Under the pieces are notes generated by a model that was given only the letters and a program-made list of their open reading frames with translations, was not told the origin of the DNA and made no database searches. Of a stretch of 64,000 nucleotides of DNA, positions 16,224 through 24,518 are shown piece after piece. The stretch lies in the NCBI RefSeq assembly GCF_029892565.1, contig NZ_JARXVH010000006.1, positions 62,001 through 126,000 on the forward strand. The letters are read 5' to 3'. This DNA comes from Streptomyces pseudovenezuelae (GTDB taxonomy: Bacteria > Actinomycetota > Actinomycetes > Streptomycetales > Streptomycetaceae). The position numbers were made by a program, and so were the translations under genes. How positions within the stretch are numbered: position 1 is the stretch's first letter; the number at the start of each line of letters is the position of its first letter.

Positions 16224-17306
16224 ATGGCTGACTTCGAGCGCGACTCCGGATGGCTCTCCGGCAGCGTCGTGGACGCCGAGGACGCCCGCCTCGCCACCGG
16301 CGTGCTCGCCGCGGCGTCCGCGAACCCCGGCAACCCGATCGCCGCCCGCACGGGAATCAGACCCGGACCCGGCAGCCCCGGCAACGTCGAGGCGACCTCG
16401 ACTCCCTCGCGCAATGTGACGGTACGGCCCTTCCAGGGCGTCATCCAGGGCACCCGCAGCTCCGCCGCGGGCGCGTATCTGATCACGCTCGCCCAGCAGA
16501 AGACCCTCGACGTGCTCACCGCCGCCCCGGCGGACTCGTCCAACCCCCGGATCGCCCTCGTCGTGGCCCAGCAGACCGACCGGCAGTACGGCGACGAGAG
16601 CGACGGCATGCTCGTGCGGGTCGTGCCCGGGACGCCCGCGGTCACACCGGTCGCGCCCACCGTGACCGGCGACTGGCTGCCGCTCGCCGAGCTCACCGTC
16701 CGGGCGAACGCGGGGGCGATCACCCCGGCGGACATCAGGGACCTGCGTGCCTACACCGTCGCCGCAGGCGGCGTACTTCCCCTCCAGGCCCAGGAGTCCC
16801 TGCCGGCCGACGGCTACTCCGGACAGCGCCTGTACGACCTCGAGACAGGGCTCGACCTCGTCCGCGCCGGGACCGGCTGGCGCCCCGCGGCCACCGGCGC
16901 CGTCCAGCTCTTCGGCCCGGCCGACACGGGCTGGCCGCAGACCGGTGGCTCGGCGGGCGCGAGCCCGTACACCTTCAACCAGGTGACCGTGCCGGCCGCG
17001 CCCTACCCCCGGATGCTCCAGATCACGGCGCAGGTGACCGTGCAGACCTCGGGCACCGACGAGCGGTGGGACCACGTGGTGCGCGGACAGGAGGGGGCGG
17101 TCTCGGCCCTCGCCTGCTTCCACGGCGGTCCTACGAAGATCATCACCAGCGTCGCGACCGGCCACCGGCTGCTCCCCGCGACGACTCCGCTGGTGCTGAC
17201 GCAGTACTTCGGCCGGGGCGGCGGCGTCACGACCGGCACCGCGGCCGTGTTCTCGGCCGCCGCGCACTACACCGGCCTGCGCGTCCTGGCCCTCCCCGTC
17301 CCGTGA
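16224..17306 (+). CDS. Tail fibre/baseplate-like protein 1
   Basis: A 360-residue protein. Residues 1 to about 190 (ERDSGWLSGSVVDAEDARLA, then PFQGVIQGTR, QQKTLDVLTAAPADSSNPR, VTGDWLPLAELTV) closely match the N terminus of the next gene. The remaining C-terminal part (TGWRPAATGAVQLFGPADTG onward) is unrelated and beta-rich. A conserved attachment domain with a variable tip is the usual design of fibres or receptor-binding proteins. The binding target is unknown; no enzymatic motif is seen. The start has GAAGG-type ribosome sequence upstream (gaaggaacgcc). Confidence 0.7.
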   Translation: MADFERDSGWLSGSVVDAEDARLATGVLAAASANPGNPIAARTGIRPGPGSPGNVEATSTPSRNVTVRPFQGVIQGTRSSAAGAYLITLAQQKTLDVLTAAPADSSNPRIALVVAQQTDRQYGDESDGMLVRVVPGTPAVTPVAPTVTGDWLPLAELTVRANAGAITPADIRDLRAYTVAAGGVLPLQAQESLPADGYSGQRLYDLETGLDLVRAGTGWRPAATGAVQLFGPADTGWPQTGGSAGASPYTFNQVTVPAAPYPRMLQITAQVTVQTSGTDERWDHVVRGQEGAVSALACFHGGPTKIITSVATGHRLLPATTPLVLTQYFGRGGGVTTGTAAVFSAAAHYTGLRVLALPVP

Positions 17307-17331
17307 CCCTCCGACCGGAAGAGGCACTTCC

Positions 17332-18333
17332 ATGAGCACGCCCACCCCAGAACGCGACTCCGGCTGGATCTCCGGCGGTGTCGTCGACGCGGAGGACGCC
17401 CGGCTCGCCACCGGCGTGCTCGCCGCGCCCGGGGCAAGCCCGGTCCAGGCCCGCAGCGGCATCCGGCCGGCCACGGCCGACCCCGCCAGGGTCCAGCCCA
17501 CCGCCACCGTGTCCGGCAAGGTCACCGTCAGCCCCTTCCAGGGCGTGATCCAGGGGACCAGGGCCACCGCGACCGGCGCCTACCTCGTCACGCTCGACCA
17601 GCAGAAGACCCTCGACGCGCTCGGCACGAACCCCGCCGACTCGGCCAACCCGCGCAACGACCTGATCATCGCCCGGCAGCGCGACGCGCAGTACGGCGAC
17701 ACCACCACCGCGATGACCGTCGAGCTCGTCAAGGGAACCGCCGCCGCCACCCCCACCGACCCGGCGGTGACCGGCGACTTCATCCCGCTCGCCCGGATCA
17801 GGGTCGCGAAGAACGCCACGTCGATCGCCGCCGGCGACATCGACGACCTGCGCGTCTGGACCACCGGCGCCGGCGGCATCCTGCGGGTCTGGGGCGAGGC
17901 CGGCCGGCCGGCCTACCCCTACAGCGGTATGTACATCCACCGCTGGGACACCAACCACCTTGAGTGGTACGACAGTTCGGCGGGCTGGCGGGCGGTCAAC
18001 GACGACACCGGCTGGACCACCCTCACCCTCCTCACCAACTGGACCGTCTACAACGGCGAGACGCCGGCCGTCCGCCGGATCGGCTCCCTCGTCCACATGC
18101 GCGGCGCCATCCGCACCTCCGTCGCCGTCGCGGGCAACGGGATCACCGTCATCAACGTCCCGGCGGGCTTCCGCCCGACGATGGGGCACCACTGGTACAC
18201 CGTGCTGGGCGGAGTGACGCGGGGCCTGGAACTCATAGTCCGCACCGACGGCTCCGTGGCGGTGTTCCCCCAGGACACCCCGCTGCCGGTCAATCAGCTG
18301 CTCTACCTCAACACCAGCTGGCTGGTGGGCTAG
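17332..18333 (+). CDS. Tail fibre/baseplate-like protein 2 (paralogue of protein 1)
   Basis: A 333-residue paralogue of the preceding protein. The shared region includes ERDSGWISGGVVDAEDARLA, PFQGVIQGTR, QQKTLDALGTNPADSANPR and VTGDFIPLARIRV. DNA identity is visible around 16278-16314 versus 17392-17428. The C-terminal 130 residues differ: WEYDSSAGWRAVNDDTG-like and a jelly-roll-looking end (GSLVHMRGAIRTSV, INVPAGFRPTMGHHWY, VFPQDTPLPVNQLLYLNTSW). That last part resembles C-terminal domains of phage minor tail proteins that bind surface glycans. The stop TAG shares its G with the next GTG start. Confidence 0.7.
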   Translation: MSTPTPERDSGWISGGVVDAEDARLATGVLAAPGASPVQARSGIRPATADPARVQPTATVSGKVTVSPFQGVIQGTRATATGAYLVTLDQQKTLDALGTNPADSANPRNDLIIARQRDAQYGDTTTAMTVELVKGTAAATPTDPAVTGDFIPLARIRVAKNATSIAAGDIDDLRVWTTGAGGILRVWGEAGRPAYPYSGMYIHRWDTNHLEWYDSSAGWRAVNDDTGWTTLTLLTNWTVYNGETPAVRRIGSLVHMRGAIRTSVAVAGNGITVINVPAGFRPTMGHHWYTVLGGVTRGLELIVRTDGSVAVFPQDTPLPVNQLLYLNTSWLVG

Positions 18334-19460
18334 TGACCACCCGCCCGACCCGCTACACCTACTACACCGCCGACCTCGCCACCGGCGCGATCACCGACGA
18401 ACTCCCTTTGTACGACGCCACGTTCAGTACGGAGCTGAACGAAGCCGGCGAGTTCCGCGCCCGGTTGCCCCTCGGCGACCCCCGGGTGAGCGTCCACCGC
18501 CCCCGTGAACTCACCGAACCCGGGCGGGCCGCCCTCTACGTCGAGCGCGACGGCGTCCTCGTCTGGGGCGGGGTGATCTGGACCGCCAAGTACACCTCCG
18601 CCGACCAGCACCTGGAGATCGGGGCGGCCGGCTTCCTCTCCTACTTCGACCATCGCCGCGTCCTGCCCGCCGACTTCGACCCGAACACCACCGACCTGGC
18701 CTCCGTCCACGTCTCCTTCACCGACACCGACCAGTCCCACATCGCCCGCACCCTCGTCGCCGTCGCCCAGGCCCACGCGGGCGGCGACATCCGGATACGC
18801 CCCGAGTCCACGGCCCCCTCCGGCATCACCCGCACCCTCGACTACCCCGGCGCCGGCCTCAAGAGCACCGGCGAGGCGCTGCGCGAACTGGCCAGCCTGG
18901 AGGACGGCCCCGACTTCCTCTTCGACATGGCGTACGGCACCGACGGCCGCCCCGTCCGCAGACTCCGCGTCGGCACCCCCCACCTCGGCCAGCAGGGCAC
19001 CCCGCACGTGTGGGAGTACGGAGCCAACCTCATCGGCTACGCCTGGCCGGTCGACGGCGCCTCCACCGCGACCCGAGTCTTCGCCCTCGGCGAGCAGCGC
19101 GAGACCAGCCAGCTCGTCGCCGTCGCCGAGGACCGCACCACCGGACGGCCGCTCACCGAGACCGAGGTCTCCTACGTCCAGCTCGCCGACGTCAACATCC
19201 TTCGTTCCCAGGCCCGTTCGGCCCTCGCCGCCGTGTCGGCCCCCGTCGTCCTGCCCGAACTGACCGTGCGCGCCGACCTGGAACCCGTACTCGGCTCCTA
19301 CCAGGTGGGCGACGACGCCACCGTCGTCATCAAGGACGTGTTCTTCCCGGAGGGCACCCACTTCGACGTACGGATCACCGGGATCGAGGTCACCCCGGGC
19401 AGCGACGCGGGGGAGGAGCAGGTTCAGCTGACCGTGACACCCGCCACGAACACCCCCTGA
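18333..19460 (+). CDS. Siphovirus ReqiPepy6 Gp37-like tail tip protein
   Basis: A 375-residue protein of the Gp37-like family. It starts YTYYTADLATGAITDELPLY, and has ELNEAGEFRARLPLGDPRVS, LYVERDGVLVWGGVIW, and a C-terminal strand DVRITGIEVTPGSDAGEEQV. The YxYYxADLxTGxVLxELPL opening and LVWGGxIW block are those of tail-associated hub proteins of actinobacteriophages, placed at the tail tip and involved in host contact. It overlaps the previous gene by one base (TAGTG). In most phages the hub gene comes before the fibres; here it follows them. Confidence 0.75.
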   Translation: MTTRPTRYTYYTADLATGAITDELPLYDATFSTELNEAGEFRARLPLGDPRVSVHRPRELTEPGRAALYVERDGVLVWGGVIWTAKYTSADQHLEIGAAGFLSYFDHRRVLPADFDPNTTDLASVHVSFTDTDQSHIARTLVAVAQAHAGGDIRIRPESTAPSGITRTLDYPGAGLKSTGEALRELASLEDGPDFLFDMAYGTDGRPVRRLRVGTPHLGQQGTPHVWEYGANLIGYAWPVDGASTATRVFALGEQRETSQLVAVAEDRTTGRPLTETEVSYVQLADVNILRSQARSALAAVSAPVVLPELTVRADLEPVLGSYQVGDDATVVIKDVFFPEGTHFDVRITGIEVTPGSDAGEEQVQLTVTPATNTP

Positions 19461-19480
19461 CCTCGAACCAGGAGCACACC

Positions 19481-19648
19481 GTGACCAGGATCAACCGCCC
19501 CGACACCCTCCTCACCGAACTCCGTGACATCAAGCGCCGCCTGCACGCCCTGGAGACCGCCCAGCGCACGACGGGCAACGCGACAGCGGAGACGGACACT
19601 CCTGGAGCCGATGAATCCGAACAGGCCTCGGAGCGTCACGAAAAGTAG
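19481..19648 (+). CDS. Small coiled-coil protein closing the tail module
   Basis: A 55-residue protein. The first half is a basic amphipathic helix (NRPDTLLTELRDIKRRLHAL), the second half acidic and Glu/Ser/Thr-rich. AGGAG lies 7 bases before the GTG. Small proteins with a TLLxELRxIKRRLxxLE helix often follow the hub gene in actinophages; the helix might trimerise or anchor another tail-tip part. Its function is unknown. It lies 20 bases after the hub gene and is followed by a clear terminator. Confidence 0.65.
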   Translation: MTRINRPDTLLTELRDIKRRLHALETAQRTTGNATAETDTPGADESEQASERHEK

Positions 19649-19686
19649 TTCTATCGTCACTTTCTGTCGTCGACCTCTCAAGTGCT

Positions 19687-19723
19687 CTGCCCCGCCCGGG
19701 AGATGGCGGGGCAGTCCCGTTTT
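19687..19723 (+). terminator. Rho-independent terminator of the tail module
   Basis: CTGCCCCGCC and GGCGGGGCAG form a perfect 10-bp stem with an 8-base loop, followed by TCCCGTTTT. It lies 39 bases after the last tail gene and isolates the module from dnaE2. Confidence 0.85.
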
Positions 19724-19794
19724 AGCCATCACTCACCCTCCAGAGAATCGGTGATGTGTTCGAGTCCGAGGTCGCTGACCGGTGCTGATGGGGT

Positions 19795-19818
19795 TAGAGT
19801 AATCGAACGGACGTGCGA
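19795..19818 (+). promoter_or_regulatory. -10 element and LexA-type SOS box before dnaE2
   Basis: TAGAGT (19795-19800) is followed 2 bases later by TCGAACGGACGTGCGA (19803-19818). This matches the actinobacterial LexA consensus TCGAAC-N4-GTTCGA at all fixed positions but one. A repressor bound here would block the promoter, fitting the known SOS control of dnaE2/imuB cassettes. Confidence 0.75.
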
Positions 19819-19869
19819 CGACGATATCGGGCGTATGGCTGAAAAGGGGTGGAGTGATGGAGGTGCGGC

Positions 19870-22800
19870 ATGGCGGGCTTCGCCCACGTGCACGTCGCGT
19901 CCGGTTACTCCGCCCGCTACGGTGCCTCGCACCCCGAGCAGCTCGCCCGGCGGGCGGCCGGCCGCGGCATGGGCACCCTCGCGCTCACCGACCGGGACAC
20001 GGTCACCGGCGCCGTCCGGTTCGCGCAGGCCTGCGCGCAGGAGAAGATCCGGCCGCTCTTCGGCATCGACCTCGCGGTCGAGGCCCTGGCGCCCCCGCCG
20101 CCCGCCCAACGTCGCCGCACTCCGGCACACGGCGGCGCGCATGTCGTCGAGCCACCGCTCCGGTTCGTGCTGCTCGCACAGAGCCGGGAGGGCTGGGCCC
20201 GGCTGTGCCGCATCACGTCGGCCGCCCATGCCGGCACCGCGTCCGGCGCGGCACCGGTGGTGGTGCCGTGGGAAGCGCTGCGCGAGTACGGCGGTCCGGG
20301 GCTGGCCGTTCTGCTGGGTCCCCTCTCGGAGCCGGTGCGGGCGCTGTCGGTGGGCCGGGAGGACGTCGCGATGAAGCTGCTGGCGCCCTGGAAGGAGGTC
20401 TTCGGGAGGGAGGTCCGACTGGAGGCCGTCGCGCAGAAACGTTTCGGCACAGGTCCGGGCTCCCTGCGCCTGGCCGCCCGCACCCTGGCCCTGGCCGACC
20501 GCACCGGGACAACTGCTGTGCTCTCCAACGCCGTTCGCTACGCCGATCCGGACCAGCACCGCCTCGCCGACGTCCTGGACGCGGCCCGGCTGCTGCGGCC
20601 GATCGACCGGCGGCGACTGGACAGCGGGCAGCGCTGGCTCAAGGACGAGAGAGGGATGGTGAGCGTGGCCCGGATGATCGCCGAGTGCGCCGGAACGGAC
20701 GTACGGCGGGCCCGTCGGCTGATGGCGGACACCGCGAACACGGCGGACGCGTGCGTCGTCGACCCGGCGGCCGATCTCGGCCTCGGCGGGCGGCACTTCC
20801 CGGAACCGTCGCTGTTCGGCGCCGGACCGGGAGCGGGCGACGCGGCCCGGCTGCTGCGGCTGCGGTGTGAGGAGGGCCTGGCCCGACGAGGCCTCGACCG
20901 TGACCCGGCGGCACGCGACCGGCTGGAGGAGGAGCTCGACGTCATCTCCCACTGGAACTACGACGCGTACTTCCTCGCCGTCGGACAGGTCGTCGTCGAC
21001 ATCCGGGCCAAGGGCATCCGGGTCGCCGCCCGCGGCTCCGGCGCCGGCTCGCTGGTCTGCCACGCGCTGGACATCGCCACCGCCAACCCGCTCGACCACC
21101 GCCTGCTGTTCGAACGGTTCCTGAGCCGGCGCCGGGAGACACTGCCCGACATCGACATCGACGTGGAGTCCGCCCGCCGCCTGGAGTGCTACGACACGAT
21201 CTTCGAACGGTTCGGCAAGGAACGGGTGGCGGTCACCGCGATGCCCGAGACCTACCGGGCGCGCAGGGCGCTGCGGGACACCGGCCTCGCGCTGGGGATC
21301 GCCCCGGCCGACGTCGACCGCATCGCCAAGAGCTTCCCGCACCTGCGCGCCTCCGACATCACGAGCGCGCTCGCCGAACTGCCCGAACTACGGCAACTGG
21401 CGGGCGAGACGGGCCGGTTCGGGCCGCTGTGGGAGCTCGCCGAAGGCCTCGACTCCCTGATCCACGGCATGGCCATGCACCCCTGCGGCGTGGTCATCAG
21501 CGACGCGACTCTCCTGGACCGACTGCCGGTCCAGCCCACCCCGCAGGGCGACTACCCGATGGCGATGGCCGCGAAGGAGGAGATCGAAGCGCTGGGCAAC
21601 ATCAAACTCGACGTCCTGGGCGTACGGATGCAGTCCGCGATGGCCCACGCCGTCACCGAGATCGAACGGGCCACCGGCGACCGCATCGACCTGGACGACC
21701 CCGGGCAGGTGCCACTCGACGACGTGTTCGCGTTCAAGCTGATCCAGGAGAGCCAGACGCTGGGGCTGTTCCAGTTGGAGTCGCCGGGTCAGCAGGATCT
21801 CCTCTCCCGGCTCCAGCCCCGTGACGTGCAGGACGTCATCGCCGACATCAGTCTCTTCCGTCCGGGGCCGGTCGCCGGGGGCATGCCCGAGCGGTACATC
21901 GCCGCACGCCATGGCGGTACGCCGGGGTATGCGCACCGGGACCTCGAACCCGTGCTCGCCGACACCTACGGCGTGACCATCTGGCACGAGCAGATCATCG
22001 AGACGCTGCGGGTGCTGACCGGGTGCGACCGGGCCTTCGGGGAGTTCACCCGACGAGCGCTCGGCGACAAGGACCAACTGCCCAGGATCAAGGAGTGGTT
22101 CCATCAGAAGGCTCGCGAGCGTGGCTACAGCGCGGCCGTCCGGGACGAGGTCTGGAAGACCGTGGAGGCCTTCGGCGCGTACGGCTTCTGCCGGGCCCAC
22201 GCGGTCGCCTTCGCCGTACCGGCCCTGCAGAGCGCCTGGCTCAAGGCGCACCATCCGGCGTTCCTGCTGGCGGGGTTGCTCGAACACGACCCCGGGATGT
22301 GGCCCAAGCGGGTGCTGGTCTCGGATGCCCGTCGGCGTGGGGTGCAGGTCCTGCCCGTCGACATCAACCGTTCGAGGGCGAAGCACACCGTGGAGATGAC
22401 CGAGCAGGAGGAGTGGGGCGTGCGGCTCGCGCTGTCCGGGGTGCACGGCATCGGCGAGGAGGAGTGCGCGCGGATCGAGGAGGGGCAGCCGTACGGATCG
22501 CTGTCGGACTTCTGGCAGCGGGCCCGCCCCAGCAGACCGGTGGCCGAACGCCTCGCGGAGATCGGTGCGTTCACCTGTCTGCACGACGGCCGCCTCACTC
22601 GACGTGATCTGCTGCTCCAGATCGCCGAGTTGCATCGCCAGTCCCGCAACCGGACCGCCGGCTCGGGTCAACTGCCCATAGATACGGGTGCGGTTGGGGG
22701 AGCGGAGCCGAGCGGGCTGCCGGAGATGACCGGACGCGAGGCGCTGAGCGCCGAGTTGGGCACCCTCGGCATCGACGTCTCCAGGCATTTGATGGAGCAT

Positions 22801-23355
22801 CACCATCGGCTGCTGCGCGAGATCGGCGCGACCGACGCGGCGCACCTGGCCGGACTGCGTGCGGGTCAGCAGGTGTTGGTGGCCGGGGTGCGGGCCTCGA
22901 CCCAGACCCCGCCGATCGCGAGCGGCAAGCGGATCATCTTCGTGACGTTGGAGGACGGCTCGGGTCTGGTCGACCTCGCCTTCTTCGAGGACTCCCACCC
23001 GGCCTGCGCGTACACGGTCTTCCACAGCGGCCTGCTACTGGTGCGCGGCACGGTCCAGGTGCGCGGAACCCGCCGTACGGTCGTCGGTTCCATGGCCTGG
23101 GACCTGGACGAGATCGCGGCGGCCCGCCGGGACAACGGGCCCGAGGCGGCGCTCGCCCTCCTGGGCGCCGACCGTCCGCATCCGACCCCCGCCCAACCTG
23201 CTTCGGGTCAGCCGCAACCCGCCCAGCCGCAGCGCACCTTGGCCAACGGCACTACCGGTGCTCGCCTCCACCCGTACGCCGACCTCCAGCCGGCCGGCAC
23301 CCGCTCCGCCGACCTGAAGAAGTTCGGTCATCGCAGCCCGGGGAGTGCGGGATGA
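19870..23355 (+). CDS. dnaE2: Error-prone DNA polymerase III alpha subunit DnaE2
   Basis: A 1161-residue C-family polymerase. The N-terminal PHP domain (FAHVHVASGYSARYGASHPE, then TLALTDRDTVTGAVRF) is followed by the polymerase core, with the catalytic aspartates in LPDIDIDVE (about residues 425-431), the fingers/thumb helices and a helix-hairpin-helix (LSGVHGIGEEECARI, near 860). An OB-fold is near residues 995-1040 (VLVAGVRASTQTPP, VTLEDGSGLVDLAFF). DnaE2 performs damage-induced mutagenic synthesis together with ImuB. It is smaller than replicative DnaE and has a nearby SOS box, both as expected for DnaE2. GGAGG lies 6 bases before the ATG. The stop overlaps the next ATG. Confidence 0.93.
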   Translation: MAGFAHVHVASGYSARYGASHPEQLARRAAGRGMGTLALTDRDTVTGAVRFAQACAQEKIRPLFGIDLAVEALAPPPPAQRRRTPAHGGAHVVEPPLRFVLLAQSREGWARLCRITSAAHAGTASGAAPVVVPWEALREYGGPGLAVLLGPLSEPVRALSVGREDVAMKLLAPWKEVFGREVRLEAVAQKRFGTGPGSLRLAARTLALADRTGTTAVLSNAVRYADPDQHRLADVLDAARLLRPIDRRRLDSGQRWLKDERGMVSVARMIAECAGTDVRRARRLMADTANTADACVVDPAADLGLGGRHFPEPSLFGAGPGAGDAARLLRLRCEEGLARRGLDRDPAARDRLEEELDVISHWNYDAYFLAVGQVVVDIRAKGIRVAARGSGAGSLVCHALDIATANPLDHRLLFERFLSRRRETLPDIDIDVESARRLECYDTIFERFGKERVAVTAMPETYRARRALRDTGLALGIAPADVDRIAKSFPHLRASDITSALAELPELRQLAGETGRFGPLWELAEGLDSLIHGMAMHPCGVVISDATLLDRLPVQPTPQGDYPMAMAAKEEIEALGNIKLDVLGVRMQSAMAHAVTEIERATGDRIDLDDPGQVPLDDVFAFKLIQESQTLGLFQLESPGQQDLLSRLQPRDVQDVIADISLFRPGPVAGGMPERYIAARHGGTPGYAHRDLEPVLADTYGVTIWHEQIIETLRVLTGCDRAFGEFTRRALGDKDQLPRIKEWFHQKARERGYSAAVRDEVWKTVEAFGAYGFCRAHAVAFAVPALQSAWLKAHHPAFLLAGLLEHDPGMWPKRVLVSDARRRGVQVLPVDINRSRAKHTVEMTEQEEWGVRLALSGVHGIGEEECARIEEGQPYGSLSDFWQRARPSRPVAERLAEIGAFTCLHDGRLTRRDLLLQIAELHRQSRNRTAGSGQLPIDTGAVGGAEPSGLPEMTGREALSAELGTLGIDVSRHLMEHHHRLLREIGATDAAHLAGLRAGQQVLVAGVRASTQTPPIASGKRIIFVTLEDGSGLVDLAFFEDSHPACAYTVFHSGLLLVRGTVQVRGTRRTVVGSMAWDLDEIAAARRDNGPEAALALLGADRPHPTPAQPASGQPQPAQPQRTLANGTTGARLHPYADLQPAGTRSADLKKFGHRSPGSAG

Positions 23356-24332
23356 CTGCGCGCCTACGGCACATCGCCCACTTTCACCTGCACACCGCAC
23401 TGACCGAGACCCAGTACGACGATGTAATCGAACTGGTGTCCGGAATCACGCCTCACGTCCAGGCCGTCCCGCCCAACGCCCTTCAGCTGGACCTGACTTC
23501 GGCACTTCGGTACTACGACCTGTCTCCCTACGACGCGGTCCAGGCGGTGAAGATGAGGCTGAAGGCCCTCTATGACATCGACAGCAGCGCCGGCCTCGCG
23601 GGCAACCGCATGCTGGCGGCGATGGCGGCCGACGCATCTGCCCCTGGGGACACCACCTGCGTGCCCACCGGGCAGGCTTCCGACTGGCTGTACCCCCGGC
23701 CGGTCACCGCGCTGCCCGGGATCGGCCGGACCATCGCGGAGACGCTCGGCAGATACGGCCTGCACACCATCGGGCAGGTCGTCGACCTGCCCGCGGGGAC
23801 CCTGCAACGCCTTCTCGGCGCAGGCCAGGCACGGCTGTTGACCCAGCGCGCCCGCGGCCACGACCCCCGCCCGGTCACCCCGTCGGAACCGGCCCGGCAC
23901 CTGGCCGCCGACCTGGTGCTGGACCGGGACTGCCTCGATCCGGCACAACACCACCGAGCCGTGCTGGGACTTGCCGAGCAGATCGGTCAACGCCTGCGCG
24001 GCGAACGGCAGATCGCCGGCCGGCTCACCCTCACGGTCCGGTACGCCGACCGCACCTCCACCACACGTACGCGCGCGCTGCCGGAACACACCGACCACTC
24101 ACCCGCCCTTACCGCCACCGCCCTGGGCCTGTTGGCGTCCCTCGGACTGCAACGCGCCCGCGTCCGGGCCTTCGTGCTCCGCGCCGACGCCCTGCTGCCG
24201 GCCGCCGACGCCTACCGCCAGCTCTCCCTCGATCCCGCCGCCGACCGTGCCCGCGCCGCCGAAGCGGCCGCCGACCGTGCCCGCCGCCGCTTCGGTCCCG
24301 AAGCCGTGGGTCCGGCGACCCTGGCCGGATAG
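23352..24332 (+). CDS. imuB: ImuB-like inactive Y-family polymerase homologue
   Basis: A 326-residue DinB-related protein coupled to dnaE2. The thumb/HhH region is clear (PVTALPGIGRTIAETLGRYGLHTIGQV) and so is a little-finger domain (ERQIAGRLTLTVRYADRTSTTRTR). The N-terminal palm motif that should read xVDMDxFF is HIAHFHLHTAL, without the catalytic Asp. The second site SxDE is replaced by ALQLDLTSALR. Loss of these residues is the hallmark of ImuB, which does not polymerise but bridges DnaE2 to the sliding clamp. I see no obvious imuA'-like gene beside it. Confidence 0.8.
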   Translation: MTARLRHIAHFHLHTALTETQYDDVIELVSGITPHVQAVPPNALQLDLTSALRYYDLSPYDAVQAVKMRLKALYDIDSSAGLAGNRMLAAMAADASAPGDTTCVPTGQASDWLYPRPVTALPGIGRTIAETLGRYGLHTIGQVVDLPAGTLQRLLGAGQARLLTQRARGHDPRPVTPSEPARHLAADLVLDRDCLDPAQHHRAVLGLAEQIGQRLRGERQIAGRLTLTVRYADRTSTTRTRALPEHTDHSPALTATALGLLASLGLQRARVRAFVLRADALLPAADAYRQLSLDPAADRARAAEAAADRARRRFGPEAVGPATLAG

Positions 24333-24455
24333 CCGGCCGACGTGTTCGAAAGGGCAGCCGGCCAGACCGGCCCTTCGGCGGGTGTGAGTATCCACACCCG
24401 CTTCGGGATTGCGCCGACCGGGTCGGCACGCAAGAGTGTGGCAACTGTCTTACTC

Positions 24456-24474
24456 AGCAAGCGAGATGCTTGCT
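24456..24474. other. Small hairpin in the leader of the transglycosylase-like gene
   Basis: AGCAAGC-gagat-GCTTGCT forms a 7-bp stem, 45 bases before the GTG of the following gene. The 186-base gap contains no obvious riboswitch of the ydaO type that often precedes such genes. It may be an operator or leader structure. Confidence 0.3.
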
Positions 24475-24518
24475 CGGCTGCCACCCACGGTGGCACGTAC
24501 GAAGAGGAAGAGAAGCGA

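Noticed and set aside
11101..19648. Complete prophage
   Set aside because: No integrase, attachment repeats, head, terminase or lysis genes are seen on either side; ordinary chromosomal genes flank the module.
11101..19648. Contractile injection system (eCIS)
   Set aside because: No sheath, baseplate wedge, spike PAAR or AAA ATPase genes are in the module; tube and tape measure are siphovirus-like.
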